Source: Bacteroidia bacterium
GTDB taxonomy: Bacteria; Bacteroidota; Bacteroidia; UKL13-3
Assembly: GCA_021740845.1 (NCBI GenBank)
Contig: JAIOYZ010000010.1
Span: 1 to 64,000, forward strand
Direction: 5' to 3'
Length of the DNA stretch: 64,000 nucleotides
The notes under the pieces were generated by a model. It was not told the DNA's origin, made no database searches, and saw only the letters and a list, made by a program, of their open reading frames with translations. This document shows, piece after piece, positions 50,208 through 58,719 of the stretch (its first letter is position 1; every line of letters begins with the position of its first letter). Both the position numbers and the translations under genes were made by a program.

Positions 50208-50750
50208 TTATGTACTTCCAAAAAAAACGCTATTTGTTCCTTTAATTCTTATTCCTTTTTCATTCCAGTTTTTAGTTTTGATCCTATAATGATACATACT
50301 TCCACCATTATTCCTGAGCATAATTTTTTGTTTATAAACTGCCATCAATCCATTATTGTGGTAAGATATAAAGCAACTCGTTTCTCTTATATGAATAATT
50401 TTACCAAGACTATTCATTCCTTTATTTCCAAATAAATTTTTAATGAAAATCCTTTTGTCTTCTTTAAAAAGTGTAGTTGAATTGATTAAGCTATCTTTCC
50501 AATTATTTCCATATTTCTTTATGAGCTTTTTAACCTCAGTATTATGCTTCTTTATCTGTGATACTTTTGTCAACTTCCTAAACCTTATTCCAAAATCGTT
50601 AAGCAATTGTTGTTCACTTAATGAAAATGTTGGAATCTCTTTCCCTACATAAAAGTTTGCGGCATCTATATTCAAAGACAACAGTAGCAACAATATCAAT
50701 GAAAGAAATTTAGTTTTATGTATTTTGAAAATGCGTGATTTTAGTTTCAT
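50208..50750 (-). CDS. Secreted basic protein of unknown function
   Basis: The 180-residue protein has a basic N-terminus and a Leu-rich signal segment (FLSLILLLLLSLNIDA, then AN). The mature part is Lys-rich (SQIKKHNTEVKKLIKKYGNN) and ends in strands (HNNGLMAVYKQKIMLRNNGG). No motif is recognised. It stands alone between an R4 repeat and another orphan gene. Confidence 0.6.
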   Translation of the reverse strand: MKLKSRIFKIHKTKFLSLILLLLLSLNIDAANFYVGKEIPTFSLSEQQLLNDFGIRFRKLTKVSQIKKHNTEVKKLIKKYGNNWKDSLINSTTLFKEDKRIFIKNLFGNKGMNSLGKIIHIRETSCFISYHNNGLMAVYKQKIMLRNNGGSMYHYRIKTKNWNEKGIRIKGTNSVFFGST

Positions 50751-50898
50751 AATATTCTACTTTACTCAAATATATAGATTCAAAACAGAATTAATTATGT
50801 TTTGGGTATTGGCGAAAAAGCGGATTTCGAAGCGCTAAACTGTCTACCACCATTGAACTCACTTTTTTGCCAAACGCCTTTGAACACAAGTTTTTCTG

Positions 50899-51435
50899 TC
50901 AGTTTTCATATTCACTTCCTTTGAGTCCTATTGCCATTAATTTCCAATAATAGCCTTTTCCATAAAGTCGGTACAATGGATTTCTATATTGTTTCATAGC
51001 AAACACGTCCCAAAGTCCTAAGTATGCCCATTCCATTGTACCAGCCATTGTCCACCAAAGCCCTTTGCTTATTACCTTAAATTTGCTTTGGTCAATTCCA
51101 ATTGAATTAAGTTTTTCGTTTTGCTCATTAATTTTTTGCTCTTCGAGTTGTGTGTCGAGATAGTCTCTTGTTAAGATTGCCCAAGTGTCAAAATGTGTAG
51201 ATAATGGAATTTTATTTTTTACAGCAAAAGATTCTAATGAATTCGTGTCATTGTGATTTAGAAAAATGATTTCTCTTTTATCAATAATTATCGAGTGTGG
51301 TGATGTATTTAGGTCAACCGCATTTATTCTGTCAAGGGTTAAAACATTGTTTTTATGCAACGAACTAAAGAACAGACTATAAAAGCCAAATTCTATTTTA
51401 TCGTCAAGTATTTTGTATACGTTCTCTTTCGTCAT
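50899..51435 (-). CDS. Cytoplasmic protein of unknown function
   Basis: This 178-residue protein has no signal or membrane segment. It starts with a helix-strand module (MTKENVYKILDDKIEFGFYS), has TSPHSIIIDKREIIFLNHND, a charged helix DTQLEEQKINEQNEKLNSIG and an aromatic end, KGLWWTMAGTMEWAYLGLWD. Because of W- and Y-rich content it may bind a ligand or RNA, but this is guesswork. The family is not known to me. Confidence 0.6.
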   Translation of the reverse strand: MTKENVYKILDDKIEFGFYSLFFSSLHKNNVLTLDRINAVDLNTSPHSIIIDKREIIFLNHNDTNSLESFAVKNKIPLSTHFDTWAILTRDYLDTQLEEQKINEQNEKLNSIGIDQSKFKVISKGLWWTMAGTMEWAYLGLWDVFAMKQYRNPLYRLYGKGYYWKLMAIGLKGSEYEN

Positions 51436-51523
51436 AAAATTACCACCAACTTTTATTTATCCTCCATAATCCTTCCCCAAACTAATAATTCAAGATAATA
51501 TGCTAGTGAATTTTGGGGCTAAA

Positions 51524-52006
51524 TTAATTTATATACTTATCTATTTTATTCGCATTAAAGTCCTCTATTAATTTCTTGATTTTTGAGGTTTGCTTAACCT
51601 TGTTGTCTGGGTTTTTCACAAAATCAACAAACAATTTAATTGCCTCAGTATTGAAGTCCTTTTTCAACTGAACAGCGGCTTTTGATAGGCAAGTGGTATA
51701 AACTCCGAAAAGCAATAGGTTATCGCCTTCTTTACAAATAGCCATCATTTTGTCGTTCAAAGAAAATGTATAATCAGGAGTTTTTTCCATCCAAGATAAG
51801 ATGAAGCTCCTATATTCATGGTATACTTTTGAATTCCCATGAAGAGGCTGCGATAGAACATAATCAGCTGCAATCAAAACGCAAGGTTCTGCATTCTTAA
51901 TATTGACCCCATTATTCAATCTAACTGTATCACATGAATTGGAAGTTTGTGCGAAACAAACTGTAACAAGAAGCGAACTAAAGAAAATTAATATTGCTCT
52001 TTTCAT
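51524..52006 (-). CDS. Secreted protein of unknown function
   Basis: ATG 52006 starts a signal peptide (MKRAILIFFSSLLVTVCFAQ) and yields 160 residues; the frame opens 60 bp earlier. The mature part is helical with two Cys and includes EPCVLIAADYVLSQPL, YRSFILSWMEKTPDYTFSLN and EAIKLFVDFVKN. It lacks a T9SS domain and is presumably periplasmic. No relative recognised. Confidence 0.65.
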   Translation of the reverse strand: MKRAILIFFSSLLVTVCFAQTSNSCDTVRLNNGVNIKNAEPCVLIAADYVLSQPLHGNSKVYHEYRSFILSWMEKTPDYTFSLNDKMMAICKEGDNLLLFGVYTTCLSKAAVQLKKDFNTEAIKLFVDFVKNPDNKVKQTSKIKKLIEDFNANKIDKYIN

Positions 52007-52070
52007 ATTGATTTTGTTTTTAAATATTTTTGATTTGACCGCTAAGGTATTTATTTCATAAAACACTTAC

Positions 52071-52180
52071 TGCAATCTATTAAATCAAAATCAATTTGCT
52101 AAAGAAATATTTTGGGTGAATTTATTTTTATACTTATTAAATACTTTTGGGCTTGAACCAAATAAGCTCAAATTTATTGT
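52071..52180. repeat. R4 intergenic repeat, copy 3
   Basis: AAATCAAAATCAATTTGCTA and an ATATTTTGGGTGAATTTATTT block are kept, but the 3' word is degenerate (GCTTGAACC). Outside it, the 52007-52326 spacer shows nothing else. Confidence 0.65.
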
Positions 52181-52326
52181 CTGGCTTTGAATCATAATTT
52201 CAATAAAATTTTGCAAGTTTTAACTATTCCAACGTTAATAGAATTCCTACTTTTCCCTAATATTTTTATTTTATAATTTAATGTCAGCAAATTATTAAAG
52301 CCAGCTTTTTATTACTATTTGTTTCC

Positions 52327-54297
52327 TTATTCTTTAAATTTAGCAATACCTCTTCTATTCATCCCAACCCATTTATTCCCATATTTATCAATTGCAATTG
52401 AAGTAATATTATTAGATAATAGTCCTGAATTTGTTTCATTAAAAAACCGAAAATTCTCATTTTGTATTTGGATTATTCCCGCACCTCTTGTTGCAATCCA
52501 AACATTATTGCTATCATCAATAACTATATCGGTAATTGGTACTATATCTCCATAATTCATAAATATTGTTCTGTTTTGAATTAAGTCTTTTAATGGATCA
52601 GCATTAAGAATACTTAAGGTTTTAATTGCGCTATCAATTCCTGAAATGTTCAGAAATTCTTTACCATTATACATAATTAAACCATTTTTTTTTGTACCAA
52701 TCCATAAATTACCAGCAGAATCGAAAGTTAATTTTGTAATGGTGATTTCAGGGAAGAAAGAGTTGAAGGCTTCATTTACAACAAATTTATCGGCTGTATC
52801 CAGCCTTCCTAGAATGCCTTTTCCTCCAAACCAAATATTATTTTTTTTATCACAAGCGAATGTCAAAATTACATCTGATGATAATGAAGAATTGGATGTA
52901 TTAAATTGTGACCATTTTAAACCATCAAATTTCAATAATCCCGAATGGTATGAACCAATCCAAATACAGTCATTTTCGTCAATGGTAATTGAAATATAAT
53001 CGTAATCAGGAAATTTCTTTTGGGGACTATTTACTATAGAATCATGATAAATTGTCCAATTTAATCCATCATATTTCAGAAGGCCTTGGTCTGATACAAA
53101 CCATTTGTGGCCCTTTGAATCTATTGCCATCTCATTTACACCAAAAGAGAAATATTTCAATCCAAGCGCGTCTTTATCGAAGGTATGAAATTCATGCCCA
53201 TCAAACAATGTAATCAACCTATTTGCACCTAGAATCCAAAGATTTCCTACATTATCGAATTTAAGAAATCGCATACTAAGCCAATAACCAGTTGCAGGGA
53301 AACTTGTAAAAACAAGGTTTTCCCAATTTGTATGATCGTATTTAATCAAAAAACCTCCAAAACTTTGAGTGCCAACCCAAAGATTATTATTTAAATCAAA
53401 TAACCCGCATTTTGGACTATTAATCTCTGTATTATTTGTATTCCAATAATTATACTTGTAGAATTTCTTTCCATTAAACTTCCTAATACCAGAAAAATCG
53501 GTCAGCAACCATATGTTTCCTTCTTGATCTTCTATAATATCCTGTATATCTTTTGCTGGAAATAAATTTGAAAATTTTCCAAACATTACTTTAAATCGTT
53601 TATATACCTTCCATTTATTGTTATTAATAGAACATAAACCAGATAATGTCCCAATCCATAATGTTTGCTGTTTATCAATATACAGGCAATTAATAATATT
53701 GTCAGGAAGTTTTGAGTTTTGAGAATTAAAATTTTCCAGAAATTTTCCATTGTATTTAAAAAAACCATCCCCATTTGTTCCAAAATACATATTACCATTT
53801 TTATCGAAAGCCATGCAATTAACATCAAGATTCTTAGGAAAAGTATCGTTAAACTTACTAATACTATCCTGGTCATATTTCCAGATAGTATGATCTGCAT
53901 GAAACCATATAATACTATCTTTTTCAATACATATGCTATTGATATAATTCAATTCCGGTTTATAAATTAATACCCATTCACCAGATTTAAATCTAAAAAG
54001 GCCTCCACTTGTAATAAGCCATTTATTATGAAACTTGTCAATAACTATATCCCTAACATTATCCTCTTTTAATGGTGAATTACTTCTATCAAAACAGGTT
54101 TTACTTTGATTAATTTTATTATATCTTATCAATCCAACATTGGTTCCTATCCAAAGCAAACTATCCTCTTCTGCCATGCAATTAACTTCATCCGCAAAAG
54201 AATAGTTTTTCCATTCTGCCCTTTGACAAAATATTTTTATGTCCAAAAGGAATACTTGAATGATTACGAAAAACAAAACCTTATATATATAATTCAT
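52327..54297 (-). CDS. Orphan two-component-type beta-propeller (Reg_prop) protein
   Basis: The 656-residue protein has a signal-like N-terminus (VLFFVIIQVFLLDIKIFC) and about twelve Reg_prop units. Examples are LLWIGTNVGLIRYNK, LWIGTLSGLCSI, KWFVSDQGLLKYDGLNW, IWIGSYHSGLLKFDGLKW and LWIGTKKNGLIMYNG. In Bacteroidota these usually form the periplasmic sensor of one-protein hybrid two-component systems. Here the protein ends (WVGMNRRGIAKFKE) right after the last unit, with no Y_Y_Y domain, membrane helix, kinase or T9SS domain. It may be a sensor component acting in trans or a truncated hybrid. No kinase gene adjoins. Confidence 0.85.
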   Translation of the reverse strand: MNYIYKVLFFVIIQVFLLDIKIFCQRAEWKNYSFADEVNCMAEEDSLLWIGTNVGLIRYNKINQSKTCFDRSNSPLKEDNVRDIVIDKFHNKWLITSGGLFRFKSGEWVLIYKPELNYINSICIEKDSIIWFHADHTIWKYDQDSISKFNDTFPKNLDVNCMAFDKNGNMYFGTNGDGFFKYNGKFLENFNSQNSKLPDNIINCLYIDKQQTLWIGTLSGLCSINNNKWKVYKRFKVMFGKFSNLFPAKDIQDIIEDQEGNIWLLTDFSGIRKFNGKKFYKYNYWNTNNTEINSPKCGLFDLNNNLWVGTQSFGGFLIKYDHTNWENLVFTSFPATGYWLSMRFLKFDNVGNLWILGANRLITLFDGHEFHTFDKDALGLKYFSFGVNEMAIDSKGHKWFVSDQGLLKYDGLNWTIYHDSIVNSPQKKFPDYDYISITIDENDCIWIGSYHSGLLKFDGLKWSQFNTSNSSLSSDVILTFACDKKNNIWFGGKGILGRLDTADKFVVNEAFNSFFPEITITKLTFDSAGNLWIGTKKNGLIMYNGKEFLNISGIDSAIKTLSILNADPLKDLIQNRTIFMNYGDIVPITDIVIDDSNNVWIATRGAGIIQIQNENFRFFNETNSGLLSNNITSIAIDKYGNKWVGMNRRGIAKFKE

Positions 54298-54369
54298 TTA
54301 TTTGCAAGTTTACAATTATCAAGCTATTTTAAAATACAGTGGCATAAGGTTTATACAAACAAAAAACCT

Positions 54370-54500
54370 TAAGCAATCTAATAAATCAAAATCAATTTCC
54401 ATTCAGAACATTTGGGTTAAATCAAACTTTATTTTATTTATAAAACTCATTTGGTTCAAACCGAAATAGTACTATTTGTAATGGCATAATAAATTTTGCA
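54370..54500. repeat. R4 intergenic repeat, copy 4
   Basis: It has AAATCAAAATCAATTT, ACATTTGGGTTAAA, then GGTTCAAACCGAAATAG (word at 54453) and TACTATTTGTAATGGC. The 3' half matches copy 1 best (ATAGTACTATTT, TAAT-GC). Confidence 0.7.
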
Positions 54501-54581
54501 CTTGAAAAACCTTTTACCAAATTGAGTACCCCTCGTTTTTCTTAAATCTTAATTTTTGAACCTAATTTCAGGTTTAAGAAA

Positions 54582-55598
54582 CTAGTTTGCGGATTGCACC
54601 AAGGGTGAAACTTTGCTTCCAATCAATTCAATAGATTTCATTAATTGCTTATGCGTTAATCCTGCATCCATTTGAAATGTAAATCGACTTATCCCTCCTA
54701 GTGCTTCGCTGTGTCTACTAATTTTTTCGGCAACCGCTTCTGCGCTATCAACTAGGAGTGCGCCAAACAGCCCATTTTGTGCATTAAACCTTTCTATCGT
54801 AACTGGCGGAAATCCTCTTTCTTTTCCAATTTTAGTAAACATTTCTGCATAACCTGGATAATAATTTTCAATTGCTTCCTCTCTCGTATTTGCTACAAAT
54901 CCCAAAGAATGTAATCCTACTTTCAATTGCTCTGGTATATAACCAGCTTTCTCTCCTGCCTCTTTGTATAAATCTATTAATGGTCTGAACCGATACGTTT
55001 CTCCGCCAATTACTGCAACCATAAGAGGTAATCCTAATTCTCCTGCTCTTGCAAATGATGCTGGTGTTCCTCCAACTCCTAACCAAATGGGTAGCTTTTC
55101 TTGTAATGGTCGTGGATAAACTCCTTGCTTGTTTAAGGCTGGCCTAAATTTACCCGACCAACTTATAAACTCCTCGTCGCGTATTTGCAATAAGAGTTCT
55201 AATTTCTCAGCAAAAAGAGCATCATAATCGTTTAGGTTCAACCCAAAAAGCGGATACGATTCTATGAATGACCCTCGTCCTGCAACAATTTCTGCTCTTC
55301 CATTAGAAATTAAATCTAAAGTTGCAAAGCTTTGAAAAACACGAACCGGATCTGCTACACTTAGCACCGTAACTGCACTTGTCAATTTAATCTTCTTGGT
55401 TCTTGATGCTGCTGCAGCTAAAATAATAGCCGGCGCTGAGTCCAAAAATTCTTTTCTATAATGTTCTCCAATACCAAAAACATCCAATCCTACTTGATCT
55501 GCTAATTCAATGCGCTCCAACAATTCATTCATTGCTTGACTATTGCTAATCCCTGAATTTGCATTATTAATTGCAAAACTATCTATCCCTATTTCCAT
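54582..55598 (-). CDS. LLM-class (luciferase-like) flavin-dependent oxidoreductase
   Basis: The 338-residue protein has the bacterial-luciferase fold signatures: MEIGIDSFAINNANSGISNS, GLDVFGIGEHYRKEFLDSAP, TKKIKLTSAVTVLSVADPVR, GRAEIVAGRGSFIESYPLFG and PIWLGVGGTPASFARAGELG. It should use reduced flavin or F420 in the cytoplasm; the substrate is unknown. The stop is followed by a spacer with R4, and the REP-like array lies directly upstream of the start. Confidence 0.9.
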   Translation of the reverse strand: MEIGIDSFAINNANSGISNSQAMNELLERIELADQVGLDVFGIGEHYRKEFLDSAPAIILAAAASRTKKIKLTSAVTVLSVADPVRVFQSFATLDLISNGRAEIVAGRGSFIESYPLFGLNLNDYDALFAEKLELLLQIRDEEFISWSGKFRPALNKQGVYPRPLQEKLPIWLGVGGTPASFARAGELGLPLMVAVIGGETYRFRPLIDLYKEAGEKAGYIPEQLKVGLHSLGFVANTREEAIENYYPGYAEMFTKIGKERGFPPVTIERFNAQNGLFGALLVDSAEAVAEKISRHSEALGGISRFTFQMDAGLTHKQLMKSIELIGSKVSPLVQSAN

Positions 55599-56210
55599 AT
55601 TTTATTATTTGCATTTTTATCCCCAAATCCCCCATGGCTGAAGCCATGGGCTAAATATTTTTTTTCTGGATTATCGCAATACAAAACCAATTCATCCCCA
55701 CCACAGCTAAAGCTGTGGGCTATTGATTTTTTTCTCGATTCGCGTTGCTCGTCTCTCGCTTTCTGGATTCCCGCCTTCCTTCCCAAAACCCAAAACCATA
55801 AACCCAAAACCTTTCCCCAATATGGCTGAAGCCATGGGCTAAATATTTTTTTCTCGTCTCTCGATTCTCGTCTCTCGCTATCTAAATTCTGGACTCCTTC
55901 CCAAAACCCAAAACCATAAACCCAAAACCTTTCCCCAATATAGCTAAAGCTGTGGGCTATTGATTTTTTCTCTCGTCTCTCGATTCTCGCTCTCTGGATT
56001 CCCGCCTTCCTTCCCAAAACCCAAAACCATAAACCCAAAACCTTTCCCCAATATAGCTTAAGCCATGGGCTAAATATTTTTTTTCTCGTCTCTCGATTCT
56101 CGTCTCTCGCTCTCTGGATTCTGGATTCTGGATTCTAAATTCTTCCTCCTCCCAAAACCTAAAACCATAAACCCAAAACCTTTCCTCCCCACACCCAAAC
56201 TCAATCCCGA
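55599..56210. repeat. REP-like hairpin array with CT-rich and CCCAAAACC spacers
   Basis: Five elements carry hairpin-type text. Complete ones are CCCATGGC-TGAA-GCCATGGG (55631-55650) and CCACAGC-TAAA-GCTGTGG (55701-55718). Three more (near 55822, 55942 and 56052) keep the right arm and GGGCTAAAT or GGGCTATTGA tail but have a shortened left arm. Spacers repeat TCTCGTCTCTCGATTCTCG, then TTCCCAAAACCCAAAACC and ATAAACCCAAAACCTTTCCC. The minus-strand open frame over it has low-complexity content and is an artefact. The spacers, read on the minus strand, give the GGTTTTGGG text seen in R1. Confidence 0.85.
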
Positions 56211-58673
56211 TTAACCTGGGTCAACATCTGCGTAAACGATTACGCTGCGATAAATTTTGTCTGAATTGAGCTCCGTCATGGATTTGCGGATGGCTTGTTT
56301 TACAGCTTCTAATTCTGGATTGTTGCGGTTTATCTTAATAAGAATCTCCTTGATATAATAATTGCGTATCTTACTCACATGCGGACTCTCAGGTCCAAGC
56401 ATCACCGCATTTACATTGCCTGTCATAAGATATTTTAAGCGCAAGGCTGCTTGCTCAACCGTTTTGTAATCTTTGTGTTTTAGAACCAATTTTATGAGGC
56501 GGTAAAATGGTGGATACGCAAATTTTTGTCGGTCTTCTAATTCGCGTTCCATTAAGGCATTGTATTGTTGGTGCAACAAGGCTTGCAATACAAAATGATT
56601 GGGCATAGATGTTTGTATCACCACCCTTCCCTGTTTGTGTTTTCTTCCTGCTCGTCCGCTTACCTGCAAGAGCATTTGCATGGCCCTTTCGTGTGCTCTA
56701 AAATCAGGAAACGACAATAAGGAATCTGCATTAATTACTCCTACCAAACTCACATGCTCAAAATCCAATCCTTTACTGAGCATTTGGGTTCCCACCAAAA
56801 TATCAAACTGCCTTTCCTCAAAACTTCGTATGATTTCTTCATGACCGTTTTTAGTTTTTGCTGCGTCTAAATCTAAGCGGGCAATGCGAGCTAGTGGATA
56901 CAATTCTTTTAACTCATCTTCCACTTTTTCTGTGCCTACTCCTTTTAAACTTAACTGTGTAGAACCGCATGCACCGCAGGTTGGCGGCACTTGTTGGGTA
57001 TAACCACAATAATGACATTTCAAAGAATCAATGTATTTGTGGTAAGTTAAACTGATATCGCAATTTTTGCATTTGGGCACCCATTCGCATTTATTACACG
57101 ATAAAAAAGGAGCATAACCGCGTCGGTTTTGAAACAGAATAACTTGTTCATTTTGTTTCAAAGCATCTTCAATTGCATGGTGCATTTGCAAACTAATATC
57201 ATCCTTCATCATGCTTCTAACCCTGCGTTCCTCGGCAATATTAGCGGTTTCTATTTTGGGTGGCTCAATTTCATAAAAGCGTTTTTCCATTTTCACCCAA
57301 GCATATTTATTTTGCTGGGCCATATAAAACACTTCCATAGACGGCGTAGCAGAACCCAATAAAGTTTTGCAATTACTTTGCTTGGCCAAAATCATAGCAG
57401 CATCTCTTGCATGGTAACGTGGAGATGGATCGTGTTGCTTATAACTTCCTTCATGCTCCTCGTCTACTATGCACAAACCAAGGTCTTTAAATGGTAAGAA
57501 AACCGCACTTCTTGCACCAATAATTATTTGGTATCTTCCGTCCTTAACCTTTTGCCATATCTCAACTTTCTCTTGGTCGTTGTACTTGCTATGGTAAGAG
57601 ATACATGCCTCACCAAAAAACTTACGTATGCGCTTTACAATTTGCGAGGTAAGTGCAATTTCTGGAAGGAGAAACAAAACCTGTTTTCCTTGCTCCATTT
57701 GCTCTTGGATCAACCTAACATAAACATGCGTTTTACCAGAGCCTGTTATGCCTTGCAGCAATACAATATCCTTTTCTTCCCAAGCTTTTTTTATATCTAC
57801 AAACGCAGATTCTTGGTCTTGGTTCAAAACAAAATCTTCTTTAGGTGTTGCTGCAATTTGAATGCGGTCTACGCTCATTTGATAAGGAATAAAAATCCCT
57901 TTTTTAATAAGCGTATTTAATGGAGCCGAAGTTCCGTTGCAGGTTTTAACCAATAAGGCTTTGTCAATATCTGTTTCGTGTTGTCTTAAATGCAAGTAAG
58001 CAAGCAAGTAATTTAGTTGCTTTTCATTTCTTTCTAAAGTGGCAAAAAGCGCTTCTAAGGCTGGTTCTTCATCAAATTGCGGAGCTAGTTTTAAGCAGGT
58101 TATTTTCTTTTCTTTATAGCGTTCCTCCAATTGCTCTTTTATCAAAATCATTTCCTTTTTCACCATGCTTTTCAGCAGAGGAAATACATTTTTCAATTGA
58201 ATAATTTCAGAAATTTCTTCTAATGTAAGTTCGTGTTTTACCTCCAAGGCTTCGTAAACCAAATACTCTTTATCATCTAATTCGGTTTGATCCAACTCAA
58301 ATGAAGGGTTGGCTGCAATGCGTGTTGCACTTTCTAGTTTAAAGGCGGCAGGAAGTGCGGCTTGCATCACCTCTCCTAATGAACACAAATAATATTTGCT
58401 TATCCAATCCCAAAATAAAAAGTGTTTTGGATCAAGAATTGGTTCTTCATCCAAAACACTATAAATATATTTTGCTTCGTAATTTTTGGGCGGCGTATGG
58501 TGTATTTGATAAATTAATCCCGCATACACTTTTTTGGCCCCAAACTGTATGGCAACTCTTTTACCAACTGCTATTTCTGCTTCCCAATCTTTGGGTACAC
58601 GGTAGGTATATACCTGCTGCAAATGCAGTGGCAAAATAACATTAACAAATATGGCAAAATTGTCTTCGGTCAT
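56211..58673 (-). CDS. priA: Primosomal replication protein N' (PriA helicase)
   Basis: The 820-residue protein has the PriA layout: N-terminal DNA-binding domain (FVNVILPLHLQQVYTYRVPK), Walker A in VLLQGITGSGKTHVYVRLI, the DEEH box (CIVDEEHEGSYKQHDPSPRY), motif GSATPSMEVFYMA, a zinc cluster (CNKCEWVPKCKNCDISL, then CHYCG and CGACGS) and the helicase C-terminal motifs GTQMLSKGLDFEHVSLVG and QVSGRAGR. It restarts stalled replication forks. It lies next to the REP-like array, 1 bp away at its 3' end. Confidence 0.97.
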   Translation of the reverse strand: MTEDNFAIFVNVILPLHLQQVYTYRVPKDWEAEIAVGKRVAIQFGAKKVYAGLIYQIHHTPPKNYEAKYIYSVLDEEPILDPKHFLFWDWISKYYLCSLGEVMQAALPAAFKLESATRIAANPSFELDQTELDDKEYLVYEALEVKHELTLEEISEIIQLKNVFPLLKSMVKKEMILIKEQLEERYKEKKITCLKLAPQFDEEPALEALFATLERNEKQLNYLLAYLHLRQHETDIDKALLVKTCNGTSAPLNTLIKKGIFIPYQMSVDRIQIAATPKEDFVLNQDQESAFVDIKKAWEEKDIVLLQGITGSGKTHVYVRLIQEQMEQGKQVLFLLPEIALTSQIVKRIRKFFGEACISYHSKYNDQEKVEIWQKVKDGRYQIIIGARSAVFLPFKDLGLCIVDEEHEGSYKQHDPSPRYHARDAAMILAKQSNCKTLLGSATPSMEVFYMAQQNKYAWVKMEKRFYEIEPPKIETANIAEERRVRSMMKDDISLQMHHAIEDALKQNEQVILFQNRRGYAPFLSCNKCEWVPKCKNCDISLTYHKYIDSLKCHYCGYTQQVPPTCGACGSTQLSLKGVGTEKVEDELKELYPLARIARLDLDAAKTKNGHEEIIRSFEERQFDILVGTQMLSKGLDFEHVSLVGVINADSLLSFPDFRAHERAMQMLLQVSGRAGRKHKQGRVVIQTSMPNHFVLQALLHQQYNALMERELEDRQKFAYPPFYRLIKLVLKHKDYKTVEQAALRLKYLMTGNVNAVMLGPESPHVSKIRNYYIKEILIKINRNNPELEAVKQAIRKSMTELNSDKIYRSVIVYADVDPG

Positions 58674-58719
58674 TGGGGTTCAAGATTAACAAACAAGTGT
58701 TAATCTTGTTCCAAAATAA

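Noticed and set aside
55589-56038. 149-codon minus-strand frame over the hairpin array
   Set aside because: It translates the repeats (recurrent GLWFWVLGRKAG-like text) and has no other support.
55599-56210. CRISPR array
   Set aside because: The repeats are unequal in length, the spacers are themselves repeated, and no cas gene is near.
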